From positions 134,054 to 198,053 of the forward strand of contig JAEVYY010000014.1 in the NCBI GenBank assembly GCA_023392535.1: a stretch of DNA of 64,000 nucleotides. The letters are read 5' to 3'. The stretch's first letter is position 1, and each line of letters begins with the position of its first letter. Below are positions 43,162-51,917 of this stretch, piece by piece. Origin of the DNA: Bacillota bacterium (GTDB taxonomy: Bacteria; Bacillota; Clostridia; Lachnospirales; Lachnospiraceae). The position numbers and the translations under genes are program-made. The notes beneath the pieces are model-generated. The model was not told the DNA's origin. It made no database searches and worked only from the letters and a program-made list of their open reading frames with translations.

Positions 43162-43776
43162 TTGACACAGTCAGATGAAATAGGAAAAATGAAAAATGGT
43201 ACTGAAGAGTCGAGAAGGAGAGCTTTTGACATCTTGTATCACACATATAGTAAGCAACTGCTGCGAACGGCATATCTCATTACGGGTAATCTTGCTGATA
43301 GCGAAGATATCGTGCAGGAATCTTTTATAAAATGTTACTGCCATATAGGAGAACTGCAAAAAGAAGGCCAATTCAAGGTTTGGCTCTTTCAGATCATGAA
43401 ACGGACTGCATGGCGCTATTGCAAGAAAAACAGAAAAGAGAAACCATTAGAAGATGTGATGCAGGAGCGGTCTGATGATGAATATGCAATATCTGCACAG
43501 GATGAATACTTACAACTAGAATTGCAGCAAAACATTAGAAAGCAGATTAATAAGCTGTATGCAAACCATCGTCTTGTGATTATCTTATATTACTATAATC
43601 AGATGTCTGTCAAAGAAATCGCAAAAATTGCAGGTTGCTTAGAGGGTACTGTCAAATCAAGGCTATATACTGCCAGAAATAAGTTAAGCCTAGGGCTTGG
43701 AGATTTAAAGCAGCCAAAACCAACATATCAGGAAATAAATCAGATAAGGGAGGAACGTATGTCATGCAGAATATAA
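43162..43776 (+). CDS. ECF-type RNA polymerase sigma factor
   Basis: 204 residues. Region 2 is 'AYLITGNLADSEDIVQESFIKCY' with 'FKVWLFQIMKRTAWRYCKK', and region 4 is 'RLVIILYYYNQMSVKEIAKIAGCLEGTVKSRLYTARNKL'-like sequence, about 125-170. It should direct a stress or envelope regulon. The start is TTG 43162 with AGAGGAGA at 43146-43153; no ATG is available before conserved sequence. It overlaps the next gene by 13 bp, the usual arrangement for a sigma factor and its anti-sigma partner. Confidence 0.9.
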   Translation: MTQSDEIGKMKNGTEESRRRAFDILYHTYSKQLLRTAYLITGNLADSEDIVQESFIKCYCHIGELQKEGQFKVWLFQIMKRTAWRYCKKNRKEKPLEDVMQERSDDEYAISAQDEYLQLELQQNIRKQINKLYANHRLVIILYYYNQMSVKEIAKIAGCLEGTVKSRLYTARNKLSLGLGDLKQPKPTYQEINQIREERMSCRI

Positions 43777-44540
43777 AAGAATTTGAATCAATGATACAAG
43801 TAGCACTGCAAAACGAGACTAAGAGCGTGAATCCTACCATTAACTTAAAAAGCAGGATTGATCAGGAATTGAATTTAAGAGAGGAAATAAAGATGAATAG
43901 GAAACATTTTAGCATTAAAAAGATGATAATAGTAATAGCAGTTATAGGTTTATTAGGATCCACAGCATGTCTGGCGGCTGGAAAGATAACTTCATTGGTT
44001 GGGGGATCTGACGGAGAAAGATGTACGGATTTTGCTAAACTTGATAGTATGGTAGATAAATTAGGTTATGAAGTAAAGGCAATAGAGTCTTTTCAAAATG
44101 GATTCACTTTTGAAAATATGAATATTGGTAACACAACCGGAATGGATGATGATGGAAACGCGGTCGCAAGTTATAAAGAGCTATGGGTGGATTATACCAA
44201 AGAGAATGAAAGGTTAAATCTTATTATTTGCAAACCGCTTCCTGAAGAGGCCAGGACAGCAAAACAAACTGGAGAATATAAGGGGATCACAATTTCTTAT
44301 TACATTGATACCTACAAATTCGTACCAGAAGACTATGAACTGACAGAAGAAGATAAAGAAAATGAAAAGAAAGATGACTACTATATTTCTTACGGAAGCG
44401 ATGAAGTAACTTTAAATCAGATATCCTATGTGAACTGGACAGATAATGGTATTCATTATAGTATTATGGGAAGCGATACTTCTCTAACTGCGGAGGATAT
44501 GATTCAGATGGCAGAAGAAATCATTGATGTTGCGCAATAG
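43764..44540 (+). CDS. Membrane protein, probable anti-sigma factor for the upstream ECF sigma
   Basis: 258 residues. A cytoplasmic N-terminal ~45 residues ('MIQVALQNETKSVNPTINLK') precede one transmembrane helix (about 52-72), and an extracytoplasmic domain of ~185 residues follows, with an acidic stretch near 195-210. Single-pass proteins encoded immediately after, and overlapping, an ECF sigma gene are typically anti-sigma factors. No zinc-binding ZAS motif is visible, so this is inferred from position and topology. Confidence 0.68.
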   Translation: MQNIKEFESMIQVALQNETKSVNPTINLKSRIDQELNLREEIKMNRKHFSIKKMIIVIAVIGLLGSTACLAAGKITSLVGGSDGERCTDFAKLDSMVDKLGYEVKAIESFQNGFTFENMNIGNTTGMDDDGNAVASYKELWVDYTKENERLNLIICKPLPEEARTAKQTGEYKGITISYYIDTYKFVPEDYELTEEDKENEKKDDYYISYGSDEVTLNQISYVNWTDNGIHYSIMGSDTSLTAEDMIQMAEEIIDVAQ

Positions 44541-44568
44541 AAAATGGTTTCATTATGAAAGAAAATAG

Positions 44569-44616
44569 AGAAAGAAGGATAACCAAAACAAACGGTTATC
44601 CTTCTTTCTTTATTTT
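44569..44616 (+). terminator. Intrinsic terminator of the sigma/anti-sigma operon
   Basis: A perfect 16-bp stem, AGAAAGAAGGATAACC (44569-44584) with GGTTATCCTTCTTTCT (44594-44609), is followed by a T-rich tract. Confidence 0.92.
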
Positions 44617-44648
44617 ATAAAAAACCATTTTAAATTGTGAAAGAGTTG

Positions 44649-44657
44649 TGTTACAAT
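44649..44657 (+). promoter_or_regulatory. Extended -10 promoter for the polysaccharide deacetylase gene
   Basis: TGT-TACAAT lies 34 bp before the start codon. The -35 is not clear. Confidence 0.5.
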
Positions 44658-44690
44658 GGTAGGGAATTGTGACAGAGAGGACAAACTAGA

Positions 44691-45620
44691 ATGTCTGTGG
44701 AAAAGAGAACAAATAGGAACAGACAGGAGCGAGCAAAAAGGGTTAAAGTACTAAAAAAAATAATCTTAATAGTAATGATTACTGCAATTATAATACCGAC
44801 TGTTTTATGTTTCCTGCTTTTGGTCAAAGTGCATTCCCTTGAGGATCGGATGCAGAGTTTGTATGAAACGATAGCTTTCAATCAGGAACAGCAGCAGGAA
44901 CAAAAAGAAATCGAACAAGTGAAATCTGAAGCAGTCATAGAACAAAAAACGATGGAATCAGTTGAAAGCGAACATCCGCAAGATGATATCAAAAGAAAAG
45001 TATACCTCACATTTGATGATGGGCCTAGTGCCAATACGTCTGATATCCTTGATATTTTAAAGAAATATAATGTGAAGGCCACTTTTTTTGTGGTGGGCAA
45101 GACGGATGCGGAATCCATCGACAATTATAAGCGTATCGTCACGGAAGGGCATACATTAGGCATGCATTCGTATAGTCATAGATATAATGAAATATACGCA
45201 TCGACAGAAGCTTACAGTGAAGATTTATGTAAATTACAGGAGTATCTGTATGATGTGACCGGAATAAGGTCAACTTATGTACGTTTCCCAGGTGGAAGCA
45301 GCAATAAGGTGAGCAAGGTTACAATGCAGGAATTGATCTCCTATTTACATACGACAGGGATTACCTATTATGATTGGAATATATCAAGTGGTGATGCAGA
45401 TACTTCAAATCGAAATACCCAGACCATTGTGAGCAACTGTTTAGATAAACTGTATCAATATAGAAATGAAGCTATGATTCTTATGCATGATGCGAAGGAC
45501 AAGAAGACAACGGTAGAGGCATTGCCTATAATAATAGAAAGTATTCAAAAAATGGATGATACAGTAATACTTCCGATAACCGAAGAAACGGTACCAGTAC
45601 AACATGTAATCGAAAAATAG
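44691..45620 (+). CDS. Membrane-anchored polysaccharide deacetylase
   Basis: 309 residues. A basic N terminus and one transmembrane helix (about 23-46) are followed by a coiled-coil linker (about 48-95). The NodB-homology domain has 'VYLTFDDGPS' (catalytic and metal-binding Asp), 'HTLGMHSYSH' (metal-binding His pair) and 'VRFPGGSSN'. It probably removes acetyl groups from peptidoglycan or another surface glycan outside the membrane. Ribosome site GAGAGGAC precedes ATG. The bactofilin gene follows 20 bases downstream. Confidence 0.88.
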   Translation: MSVEKRTNRNRQERAKRVKVLKKIILIVMITAIIIPTVLCFLLLVKVHSLEDRMQSLYETIAFNQEQQQEQKEIEQVKSEAVIEQKTMESVESEHPQDDIKRKVYLTFDDGPSANTSDILDILKKYNVKATFFVVGKTDAESIDNYKRIVTEGHTLGMHSYSHRYNEIYASTEAYSEDLCKLQEYLYDVTGIRSTYVRFPGGSSNKVSKVTMQELISYLHTTGITYYDWNISSGDADTSNRNTQTIVSNCLDKLYQYRNEAMILMHDAKDKKTTVEALPIIIESIQKMDDTVILPITEETVPVQHVIEK

Positions 45621-45645
45621 ATAAAAGTAAATAGGAGGATTGAAA

Positions 45646-46566
45646 ATGGGTTTTTTTCAGGAATTAAAAGAGGATTTATCACAGGCTGTAACAGAACTAA
45701 TGGATGAAGAGTTAAATGATGTCGCTGATGAAGAGACGGCGGAAGATATCAGGGTAGATTCGTCACTTGAAGAACCTGCCATAGAAGAACCTGCCATAAA
45801 TGAGGTATCCGCTGAAAAGGGGTTCGAAGAAAATCCAGAAGAAGAGGTAGATTTAGTATCTGAGCAGGAAACAGACAGACCGACGGAAGCGGAGGTTGAG
45901 GAAATGTTCAAGGCGGAACTTGGAATCGGGAAAGAAGAGGAATTCGAGGAATCGGTAGAAGATATGGATGAAAAGGAATTGCTGGAAAAAGACGATCCGA
46001 ATGATGAAAATTCCGAAGCCATGATGGACAGTTTGTTATATAATATAGCGTCAGCAAAAGAAAATACTGAAGAGGTGGAGAAACTAATGCAAGAAGAATA
46101 TGCAGAAGAAGTACTTGATGAAACAGCAGTTATTACAATGGGAATGACCATTAAAGGTGACGTAAAATCCAAAGGTTCCATGGATATTATTGGAAGCATC
46201 GAAGGAGATATTGACATTCTAGGAAAATTAAATGTAACAGGTAGTATTAAGGGAAATTCAAAAGCAGCAGAAGTATTTGCGGATGCGGCTAAAGTGGTTG
46301 GTGAAATACATACGTCAGGTACAGCAAAGATTGGAGCAAGCAGTGTTATTATTGGAAATATTACGGCTACCTGCGCTGTGATAGCGGGTGCAGTAAAGGG
46401 AGATATTGATGTGCAAGGTCCGGTTGTGCTGGATACATCTGCAATTGTAATGGGAAATATCAAATCAAAATCTGTGCAAATCAACAACGGTGCGGTAATT
46501 GAAGGAATGTGTTCACAATGTTATGCAGATATTAATCCAACGAATTTTTTTGATGAAATTAAATAA
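45646..46566 (+). CDS. Bactofilin-family polymer-forming protein
   Basis: 306 residues. The first ~160 are strongly acidic and low complexity ('EEPAIEEPAINE' type). The C-terminal ~130 form a bactofilin beta-helix with short hydrophobic repeats such as 'GMTIKGDVKSKGSMDIIGSIEGD' and 'GDIDVQGPVVLDTSAIVMGNI'-like turns. Bactofilins polymerise into membrane-associated filaments that position envelope enzymes. The neighbouring deacetylase is a plausible client. ATG 45646 follows TAGGAGG; a TTG two codons upstream is unlikely. Confidence 0.88.
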   Translation: MGFFQELKEDLSQAVTELMDEELNDVADEETAEDIRVDSSLEEPAIEEPAINEVSAEKGFEENPEEEVDLVSEQETDRPTEAEVEEMFKAELGIGKEEEFEESVEDMDEKELLEKDDPNDENSEAMMDSLLYNIASAKENTEEVEKLMQEEYAEEVLDETAVITMGMTIKGDVKSKGSMDIIGSIEGDIDILGKLNVTGSIKGNSKAAEVFADAAKVVGEIHTSGTAKIGASSVIIGNITATCAVIAGAVKGDIDVQGPVVLDTSAIVMGNIKSKSVQINNGAVIEGMCSQCYADINPTNFFDEIK

Positions 46567-46580
46567 ACAGGCGGCGTAAA

Positions 46581-47276
46581 ATGAAAAGAATATTATTAAA
46601 ATTAAGTGGTGAGGCACTTGCAGGTCCACAAAAAACAGGATTTGATGAAGAAACAGTTAGAAAAGTAGCGCTTCAGGTGAAAGAATTGCTTGATAGCGGT
46701 ATAGAAGTGGGCATTGTGATTGGAGGAGGAAACTTCTGGAGAGGACGCTCCAGTGAAAATATCGATAGAACAAAAGCAGATCAGATAGGTATGCTGGCTA
46801 CGATTATGAATTGTATCTATGTATCTGAAATTTTTAGGTCTGTGGGTATGATGACAAATATCATGACCCCCTTTGTATGTGGTTCCTTTACAAAAGTATT
46901 TTCAAAAGATAGGACAAATAAATACTTTGCAAAGGGAATGGTTGTATTTTTTGCTGGTGGAACAGGGCATCCATATTTTTCTACCGATACAGGTGTCGTA
47001 CTTCGAGCGATAGAAGTGGATGCAGATGTGATACTGCTTGCAAAAGCTGTTGATGGAGTATATAATGATGACCCGAGAAGTAATCCAAATGCAAAAAAAT
47101 ATGAAGAAGTCAGTATTGATGAGGTGATTGAAAAAAATCTTCAGGTAGTTGATATGACTGCGTCAATTTTGGCAAGAGAAAACAGGATGCCTATGTGGGT
47201 GTTTGGATTAAATGAGGAAAATAGTATAGTGAATACCGTAAAAGGTAATTTTAACGGGACGAAGGTAACCGTGTAG
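46581..47276 (+). CDS. pyrH: UMP kinase
   Basis: 231 residues of the amino-acid-kinase fold: 'LLKLSGEALAG' at the N terminus, 'VGIVIGGGNFWRG', 'GTGHPYFSTDTGVVLRA' and 'LLAKAVDGVYNDDPR'. It phosphorylates UMP to UDP. This gene resumes the housekeeping run that was interrupted after tsf. It starts 14 bases after the bactofilin stop and 16 bases precede frr. Confidence 0.97.
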   Translation: MKRILLKLSGEALAGPQKTGFDEETVRKVALQVKELLDSGIEVGIVIGGGNFWRGRSSENIDRTKADQIGMLATIMNCIYVSEIFRSVGMMTNIMTPFVCGSFTKVFSKDRTNKYFAKGMVVFFAGGTGHPYFSTDTGVVLRAIEVDADVILLAKAVDGVYNDDPRSNPNAKKYEEVSIDEVIEKNLQVVDMTASILARENRMPMWVFGLNEENSIVNTVKGNFNGTKVTV

Positions 47277-47292
47277 ATTTGGAGGAAGACAA

Positions 47293-47844
47293 ATGGATGT
47301 AAGATTACAAGTATATGTGGATAAAATGGATAAAGCATATGAATTTTTAGCAGCTGATTATCAGACAATTAGAGCTGGACGTGCAAACCCTCATGTTTTG
47401 GATAAAATAAAGGTTGATTATTATGGTACGCCGACACCAATACAGCAGGTCGGTAATATAACGGTTCCAGAGGCAAGAATGATACAGATTGCACCTTGGG
47501 AAAAGAATTTAATTAAGGAAATAGAGAAAGCGATCATGATGTCAGATATTGGGATTACCCCTACCGATGACGGTCAGATTATCAGACTGGTATTCCCTGA
47601 ATTAACGGAGGAAAGAAGAAAAGAACTCGTTAAAGAAGTTAAGAAAAAAGGGGAAGATGCAAAAGTAGCAACACGCAATATTAGACGCGATGGTAATGAT
47701 TCTTTAAAAAAATTAGCCAAAACTGAAATTTCAGAAGATGAAATCAAGCAGTTGGAAGAAAGCTTACAGAAAATGACGGATAAAGCAATTAAGGATATTG
47801 ATAAATTAGTAGAAGAGAAATCAAAAGAGATTCTTACGGTATAG
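47293..47844 (+). CDS. frr: Ribosome recycling factor
   Basis: 183 residues, the standard RRF length: 'YQTIRAGRANPHVLDKIKVDYYGTPTP', 'WEKNLIKEIEKAI' and 'PELTEERRKELVKEVKK'. It separates ribosomal subunits after termination together with EF-G. TTTGGAGGAAGAC precedes ATG. It is followed by a hairpin and uppS. Confidence 0.98.
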   Translation: MDVRLQVYVDKMDKAYEFLAADYQTIRAGRANPHVLDKIKVDYYGTPTPIQQVGNITVPEARMIQIAPWEKNLIKEIEKAIMMSDIGITPTDDGQIIRLVFPELTEERRKELVKEVKKKGEDAKVATRNIRRDGNDSLKKLAKTEISEDEIKQLEESLQKMTDKAIKDIDKLVEEKSKEILTV

Positions 47845-47855
47845 AATAGATTAGG

Positions 47856-47897
47856 AATCAAGGGGACAGACGATATCCCGTCATGTCCCCTTTGATT
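47856..47897 (+). promoter_or_regulatory. Stem-loop between frr and uppS
   Basis: AATCAAGGGGACA (47856-47868) pairs with TGTCCCC-TTTGATT (47884-47897) with one bulged T, and GACG/CGTC extends it inward. Only a weak T-tract follows, so it may be a partial terminator or a processing site within the operon. Confidence 0.55.
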
Positions 47898-47922
47898 ATA
47901 TTGATAGAATGAGGAGACAGCT

Positions 47923-48630
47923 ATGAATATTCCAAATCATGTTGCCATTATTTTAGATGGGAATGGCAGATGGGCAAAAAAGAGGGGTATGCCTAGGAAT
48001 TACGGGCATGTACAAGGTGCCAAAACCGTTGAAGTGATATGTGAGGAAGCCTATAAAATGGGTATTCAATTTTTAACTGTATATGCTTTTTCGACGGAGA
48101 ATTGGGATAGACCAAAGGATGAAGTGGATGCTTTGATGAAACTTCTGAGAAATTATATGAAGACCTGTCTAAAAACTGCAGAGAAAAACCGCATGTGTGT
48201 AAAAGTGTTAGGAGATAAGACTAGGTTAGATGAAGACATACAATTAAGAATCGCAGAATTAGAAGAAGCGACAAAGTATAATGATGGCTTACATTTTCAG
48301 ATTGCAATTAATTATGGAGCAAGGAACGAAATAACACGTGCAGTGAAAGCAATTGTAAAAAAGGCAAATGATGGTCTCATCAAACCAGATGATATAACAG
48401 AAGACTATTTTAGTGATTCTTTAGATACTGCTGGTATTCCGGAGCCGGATTTGTTAATACGTACCTGTAATGAACAAAGGATTTCAAATTTTTTATTATG
48501 GCAGCTTGCCTATGCAGAATTCTATTTTACGGAAGTAGCATGGCCTGATTTTACGAAAGAAGAGTTGGTAAAAGCAGTAGAAGTCTATAATCGGAGAGAT
48601 CGTAGATTTGGTAAACTGGGGGAGGAATAG
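47923..48630 (+). CDS. uppS: Isoprenyl transferase (undecaprenyl diphosphate synthase)
   Basis: 235 residues: 'HVAIILDGNGRWAKKRGMPRNYGH' (catalytic Asp and substrate-binding Arg/Asn), 'LTVYAFSTENWDRP', 'LLIRTCNEQRISNFLLWQLAYAE'-type C-terminal signature with 'EFYFTEVAWPDF'. It builds the C55 lipid carrier for cell-wall synthesis. The usual signature reads RTSGE; here it is RTCNE. cdsA starts one base after its stop codon. Confidence 0.95.
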   Translation: MNIPNHVAIILDGNGRWAKKRGMPRNYGHVQGAKTVEVICEEAYKMGIQFLTVYAFSTENWDRPKDEVDALMKLLRNYMKTCLKTAEKNRMCVKVLGDKTRLDEDIQLRIAELEEATKYNDGLHFQIAINYGARNEITRAVKAIVKKANDGLIKPDDITEDYFSDSLDTAGIPEPDLLIRTCNEQRISNFLLWQLAYAEFYFTEVAWPDFTKEELVKAVEVYNRRDRRFGKLGEE

Positions 48631-48631
48631 A

Positions 48632-49459
48632 ATGTTTTATAAAAGAGCATTAAGTGCAATTATATTAGTAATTATTGCGCTCACTGTTATTCTTACAGGA
48701 GGTGCACTGTTGATAGTGGTTTTATATATGTTGTCATTGATTGCTTTTTTTGAGTTGACCAAGGCGGTTGGTATTCATCTGCCTGACAAGATAATAAATC
48801 CTTTAGAGGCAGCAGCTATCCTTGGAATAACATTATATTATGGAAGTATATTTTTTATAAAATCAGAATCTTCTATGAATTTTGCTTTAATTTTGGGATT
48901 TATGGCTATTATGTTTGTATATGTATTTTCTTTTCCTAAATTTAATGCGAACGAAGTCATGACTACTTTTTTTTGTATGATATATGCACCAGTCTTGTTA
49001 TCTTTTATTTATTTAACCAGGAATCTTAAGTTCGGTATTTATGTAGTATGGTTAATTTTTATTAGCTCATGGATTTGCGATACCTGTGCATATTTGGTCG
49101 GAATGCTGTTTGGAAGGCATAAGATGGCTCCGAGGCTCAGTCCTAAAAAATCGATAGAAGGTGCTGTGGGTGGTGTGGTCGGTTCGGCAGTTGTGGGTGC
49201 ATTATTTGGCTATTATGTGCAGCTGTATGTTCTTTCCAGTGAACGATTAGTTATGATATTTGCAATTATTGGAGCATTGGGTGCAACGATTTCACAAGTG
49301 GGTGATCTGGCAGCTTCCGCAATCAAAAGAAATCATGATAAAAAGGATTATGGAAAATTGATACCGGGACATGGCGGTGTGATGGACCGGTTCGATAGTG
49401 TTATTTTTTCTGCACCAATGATATATTTTTTAGCATATTTTCTTATGAACCAATTATAG
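48632..49459 (+). CDS. cdsA: Phosphatidate cytidylyltransferase
   Basis: 275 residues with about eight transmembrane helices. The CdsA signature 'SAIKRNHDKKDYGKLIPGHG' continues into 'GVMDRFDS' near the C terminus. It makes CDP-diacylglycerol from phosphatidate and CTP for phospholipid synthesis. ATG 48632 follows GGGGGAGGAA; a longer upstream frame overlaps uppS and is not used. Confidence 0.96.
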   Translation: MFYKRALSAIILVIIALTVILTGGALLIVVLYMLSLIAFFELTKAVGIHLPDKIINPLEAAAILGITLYYGSIFFIKSESSMNFALILGFMAIMFVYVFSFPKFNANEVMTTFFCMIYAPVLLSFIYLTRNLKFGIYVVWLIFISSWICDTCAYLVGMLFGRHKMAPRLSPKKSIEGAVGGVVGSAVVGALFGYYVQLYVLSSERLVMIFAIIGALGATISQVGDLAASAIKRNHDKKDYGKLIPGHGGVMDRFDSVIFSAPMIYFLAYFLMNQL

Positions 49460-49484
49460 ATTGAAATAAGAGGAATAATACAGT

Positions 49485-50633
49485 ATGAAGAGGATAGCAA
49501 TATTAGGTTCCACAGGTTCCATTGGAACCCAGACATTAGAGATCGTCAGAGAAAACGCAGAGTTAGAGGTGGTTGCACTAGCAGCAGGTACCAATGTGGC
49601 TCGTATGGAAGAGCAAATTCGTGAATTTCGACCATCCTATGCGGTCATGTGGACAGAAGAGGCAGCGTCTGATCTTAAAACACGAGTTGCAGATTTATCG
49701 ACTACTATTTTGACCGGAATGGAAGGTTTACTTGCGATTTCTGTTTTGCCACAAGTTGAAGTGTTGGTTACAGCAATAGTAGGAATGATAGGAATACGTC
49801 CAACAATTGCTGCAATTGAAAATGGGAAGAATATTGCACTTGCAAACAAGGAGACCTTGGTAACTGCCGGGCACATTATAATGCCACTGGCCGAGAAAAT
49901 GGGAGTAAACATATATCCTGTAGATAGTGAACATAGTGCTGTTTTTCAATCTTTGAATGGTGAGAATCCAAAACGTATTGAAAAGATTCTATTAACCGCT
50001 TCCGGTGGACCATTTAGAGGAAAGACAAAAACAGAACTGGAAGCTATGACTGTGGATGATGCATTAAAGCATCCGAACTGGTCTATGGGAAGAAAAATTA
50101 CAATTGATTCAGCAAGCTTAGTAAATAAGGGGCTTGAGGTCATGGAAGCGAAATGGTTGTTCGATGTTGATTTGGATCGTATTGAAGTCGTGGTACAGCC
50201 GCAGAGTATCATCCATTCTATGGTTGAATTTGTAGATGGTGGTATTATGGCTCAGTTGGGAGTTCCTGATATGAAATTACCAATCCAATATGCACTGTTC
50301 TATCCGGACAGACGTCCAATGAAAGGAAAAAGACTGGACTTTTTCGATTTGGCAAAAATAACATTTGAAAAGCCAGATGTAAAGACATTTACGGGGTTAC
50401 AGTTAGCTTTTGACGCCGCTAAGGCAGGAGGTTCTATGCCAACGGTGTTCAATGCTGCCAATGAAAAGGCTGTTGCTATGTTCTTGGATAAAAAGATTCG
50501 TTTTCTGGAGATTGCCAAGATAATTGAAGCCTCTATGGAATCGCATAAGACCATAGAGAATCCAAATATAGAACAGATTCTGCAAACGGAGATGGAAATA
50601 TATGAATTTATAACGGAACAATTTGTAAGATAA
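49485..50633 (+). CDS. dxr: 1-deoxy-D-xylulose 5-phosphate reductoisomerase
   Basis: 382 residues: NADPH-binding 'ILGSTGSIGTQTLEIV' at the N terminus, 'IALANKETLVTAG', 'PVDSEHSAVFQSL' (metal and substrate site), 'LTASGGPFRG' and 'HPNWSMGRKITIDSA'. It catalyses the second step of the MEP isoprenoid pathway, forming 2-C-methyl-erythritol 4-phosphate. ispG of the same pathway lies 3.3 kb downstream, and uppS uses the products. Confidence 0.97.
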   Translation: MKRIAILGSTGSIGTQTLEIVRENAELEVVALAAGTNVARMEEQIREFRPSYAVMWTEEAASDLKTRVADLSTTILTGMEGLLAISVLPQVEVLVTAIVGMIGIRPTIAAIENGKNIALANKETLVTAGHIIMPLAEKMGVNIYPVDSEHSAVFQSLNGENPKRIEKILLTASGGPFRGKTKTELEAMTVDDALKHPNWSMGRKITIDSASLVNKGLEVMEAKWLFDVDLDRIEVVVQPQSIIHSMVEFVDGGIMAQLGVPDMKLPIQYALFYPDRRPMKGKRLDFFDLAKITFEKPDVKTFTGLQLAFDAAKAGGSMPTVFNAANEKAVAMFLDKKIRFLEIAKIIEASMESHKTIENPNIEQILQTEMEIYEFITEQFVR

Positions 50634-50660
50634 TTAAGGCAGAAAGAAGCAGGTGATTAT

Positions 50661-51734
50661 TTGATTATAACAATCTTAGTATTCATTATTATTTTTAGTA
50701 TTGTAGTGATTTCTCATGAATTCGGGCATTTTATCTTAGCAAAAAAAAATGGAATTCATGTAGTGGAATTTTCAGTTGGAATGGGACCAGTACTTTATAG
50801 CCGCCAGGGAAAAGAAACGAAATATACAGTAAAGCTATTTCCGATTGGCGGTGCTTGTATGTTTGAGGGCGAAGATGGACTGGCAAATGAGGACATGAAA
50901 GGTACGGATCTAAGCTCAATGGAGGGAACATTTCAAAGTGCAAATGTATGGGGAAGAATTTCCACCGTTTTTGCAGGTCCTTTCTTTAATATACTGTTAG
51001 CTTTTTTACTATCCCTGATTGTAGTTGGTTTCGGAGGATCAGACAGACCCATTGTTAAAGGAACAATGGAAGGATATCCGGCTGCACAGGCAGGTATCCG
51101 TGCGGGGGATAAAATTACCCGAATCAATGGAGAGCGGATTCGAATATATCGAGAAGTGACTTTAATTTCCTATGCCAATCGGGGAGAAGAACTAGAGATT
51201 GAATACGAGCGTAATGGAATTAAGAATACAGCAAAAGTTACTCCTATGCGGGATGAGACATCTGGGCGTTATTACATTGGCTTGCAAGGTGCCGGGGAAT
51301 ATTTAAAATGCCGCAATCTTCAAATTTTCCAATATGGATATTATGAAGTAAGATATTGGCTGATTTCAACATTTAAGAGTATAGAAATGATGTTTCAGGG
51401 AAGAGTAAAGGCGAATGATCTGGCAGGACCGGTAGGAATTGCACAGGTAATCGATAATGCCATTGAAGAGACAAAGCCAATGGGATTGCCAACGGTAGTA
51501 TTGACAATGATCAATATAGCGATTTTGTTAAGTGTGAACCTGGGTGTAATAAATTTGCTGCCGTTGCCAGCACTAGACGGTGGAAGATTGGTATTTCTAT
51601 TATTGGAAGTAGTTAGAGGAAAACCCATACCTCCAGAAAAGGAAGGAATGGTTCATTTTGCGGGATTTGTTTTACTTATGCTTCTTATGGTATTCGTATT
51701 ATATAATGATGTTATGAGATTATTCCAGAAGTAG
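50661..51734 (+). CDS. rseP: Site-2 zinc metalloprotease RseP/RasP
   Basis: 357 residues. The zinc site 'ISHEFGHFILAKKNGI' (HExxH) is in the first transmembrane helix, and a PDZ domain (about 120-205) contains 'AQAGIRAGDKI'. The second zinc-ligand motif 'LLPLPALDGGRL' and a final membrane helix complete the S2P fold. It performs intramembrane cleavage of anti-sigma factors and signal peptides. The start is TTG 50661 behind AAGCAGGTGATTAT. The ECF anti-sigma at 43764 is one possible substrate in this genome, which is speculative. Confidence 0.94.
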   Translation: MIITILVFIIIFSIVVISHEFGHFILAKKNGIHVVEFSVGMGPVLYSRQGKETKYTVKLFPIGGACMFEGEDGLANEDMKGTDLSSMEGTFQSANVWGRISTVFAGPFFNILLAFLLSLIVVGFGGSDRPIVKGTMEGYPAAQAGIRAGDKITRINGERIRIYREVTLISYANRGEELEIEYERNGIKNTAKVTPMRDETSGRYYIGLQGAGEYLKCRNLQIFQYGYYEVRYWLISTFKSIEMMFQGRVKANDLAGPVGIAQVIDNAIEETKPMGLPTVVLTMINIAILLSVNLGVINLLPLPALDGGRLVFLLLEVVRGKPIPPEKEGMVHFAGFVLLMLLMVFVLYNDVMRLFQK

Positions 51735-51764
51735 GATTGGATAGTCAAAATAAAAGGGTTACCG

Positions 51765-51805
51765 AGCTGTCAAATTGAGAAATCAGTATTGACAGCTCTT
51801 TTTAT
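51765..51805 (+). terminator. Intrinsic terminator after rseP
   Basis: GAGCTGTCAA (51765-51774) pairs with TTGACAGCTC (51790-51799), followed by five Ts. Confidence 0.85.
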
Positions 51806-51818
51806 CTGAACTATACTA
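51790..51818 (+). promoter_or_regulatory. Promoter for the phosphatase-kinase pair, built into the rseP terminator
   Basis: TTGACA (51790-51795), which is the descending arm of the rseP terminator, and TATACT (51813-51818) are separated by exactly 17 bp. It would start transcription near 51825, giving a leader of about 93 nt. Confidence 0.7.
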
Positions 51819-51917
51819 ATCCATATATTTTCTTCTAATAGTAATAAAAAATTCTAAAATATCAGAGAGATTCTTCTCATTTTTTCAAATAATAAAGGAA
51901 TAGATATAGGGGGGCTT

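Noticed and set aside
45657..46487. A long Ser-rich open frame on the minus strand opposite the bactofilin gene
   Set aside because: It mirrors the Glu/Asp-rich codons of the real + strand gene, has no ribosome site or recognised domain, and the bactofilin frame is clearly coding.
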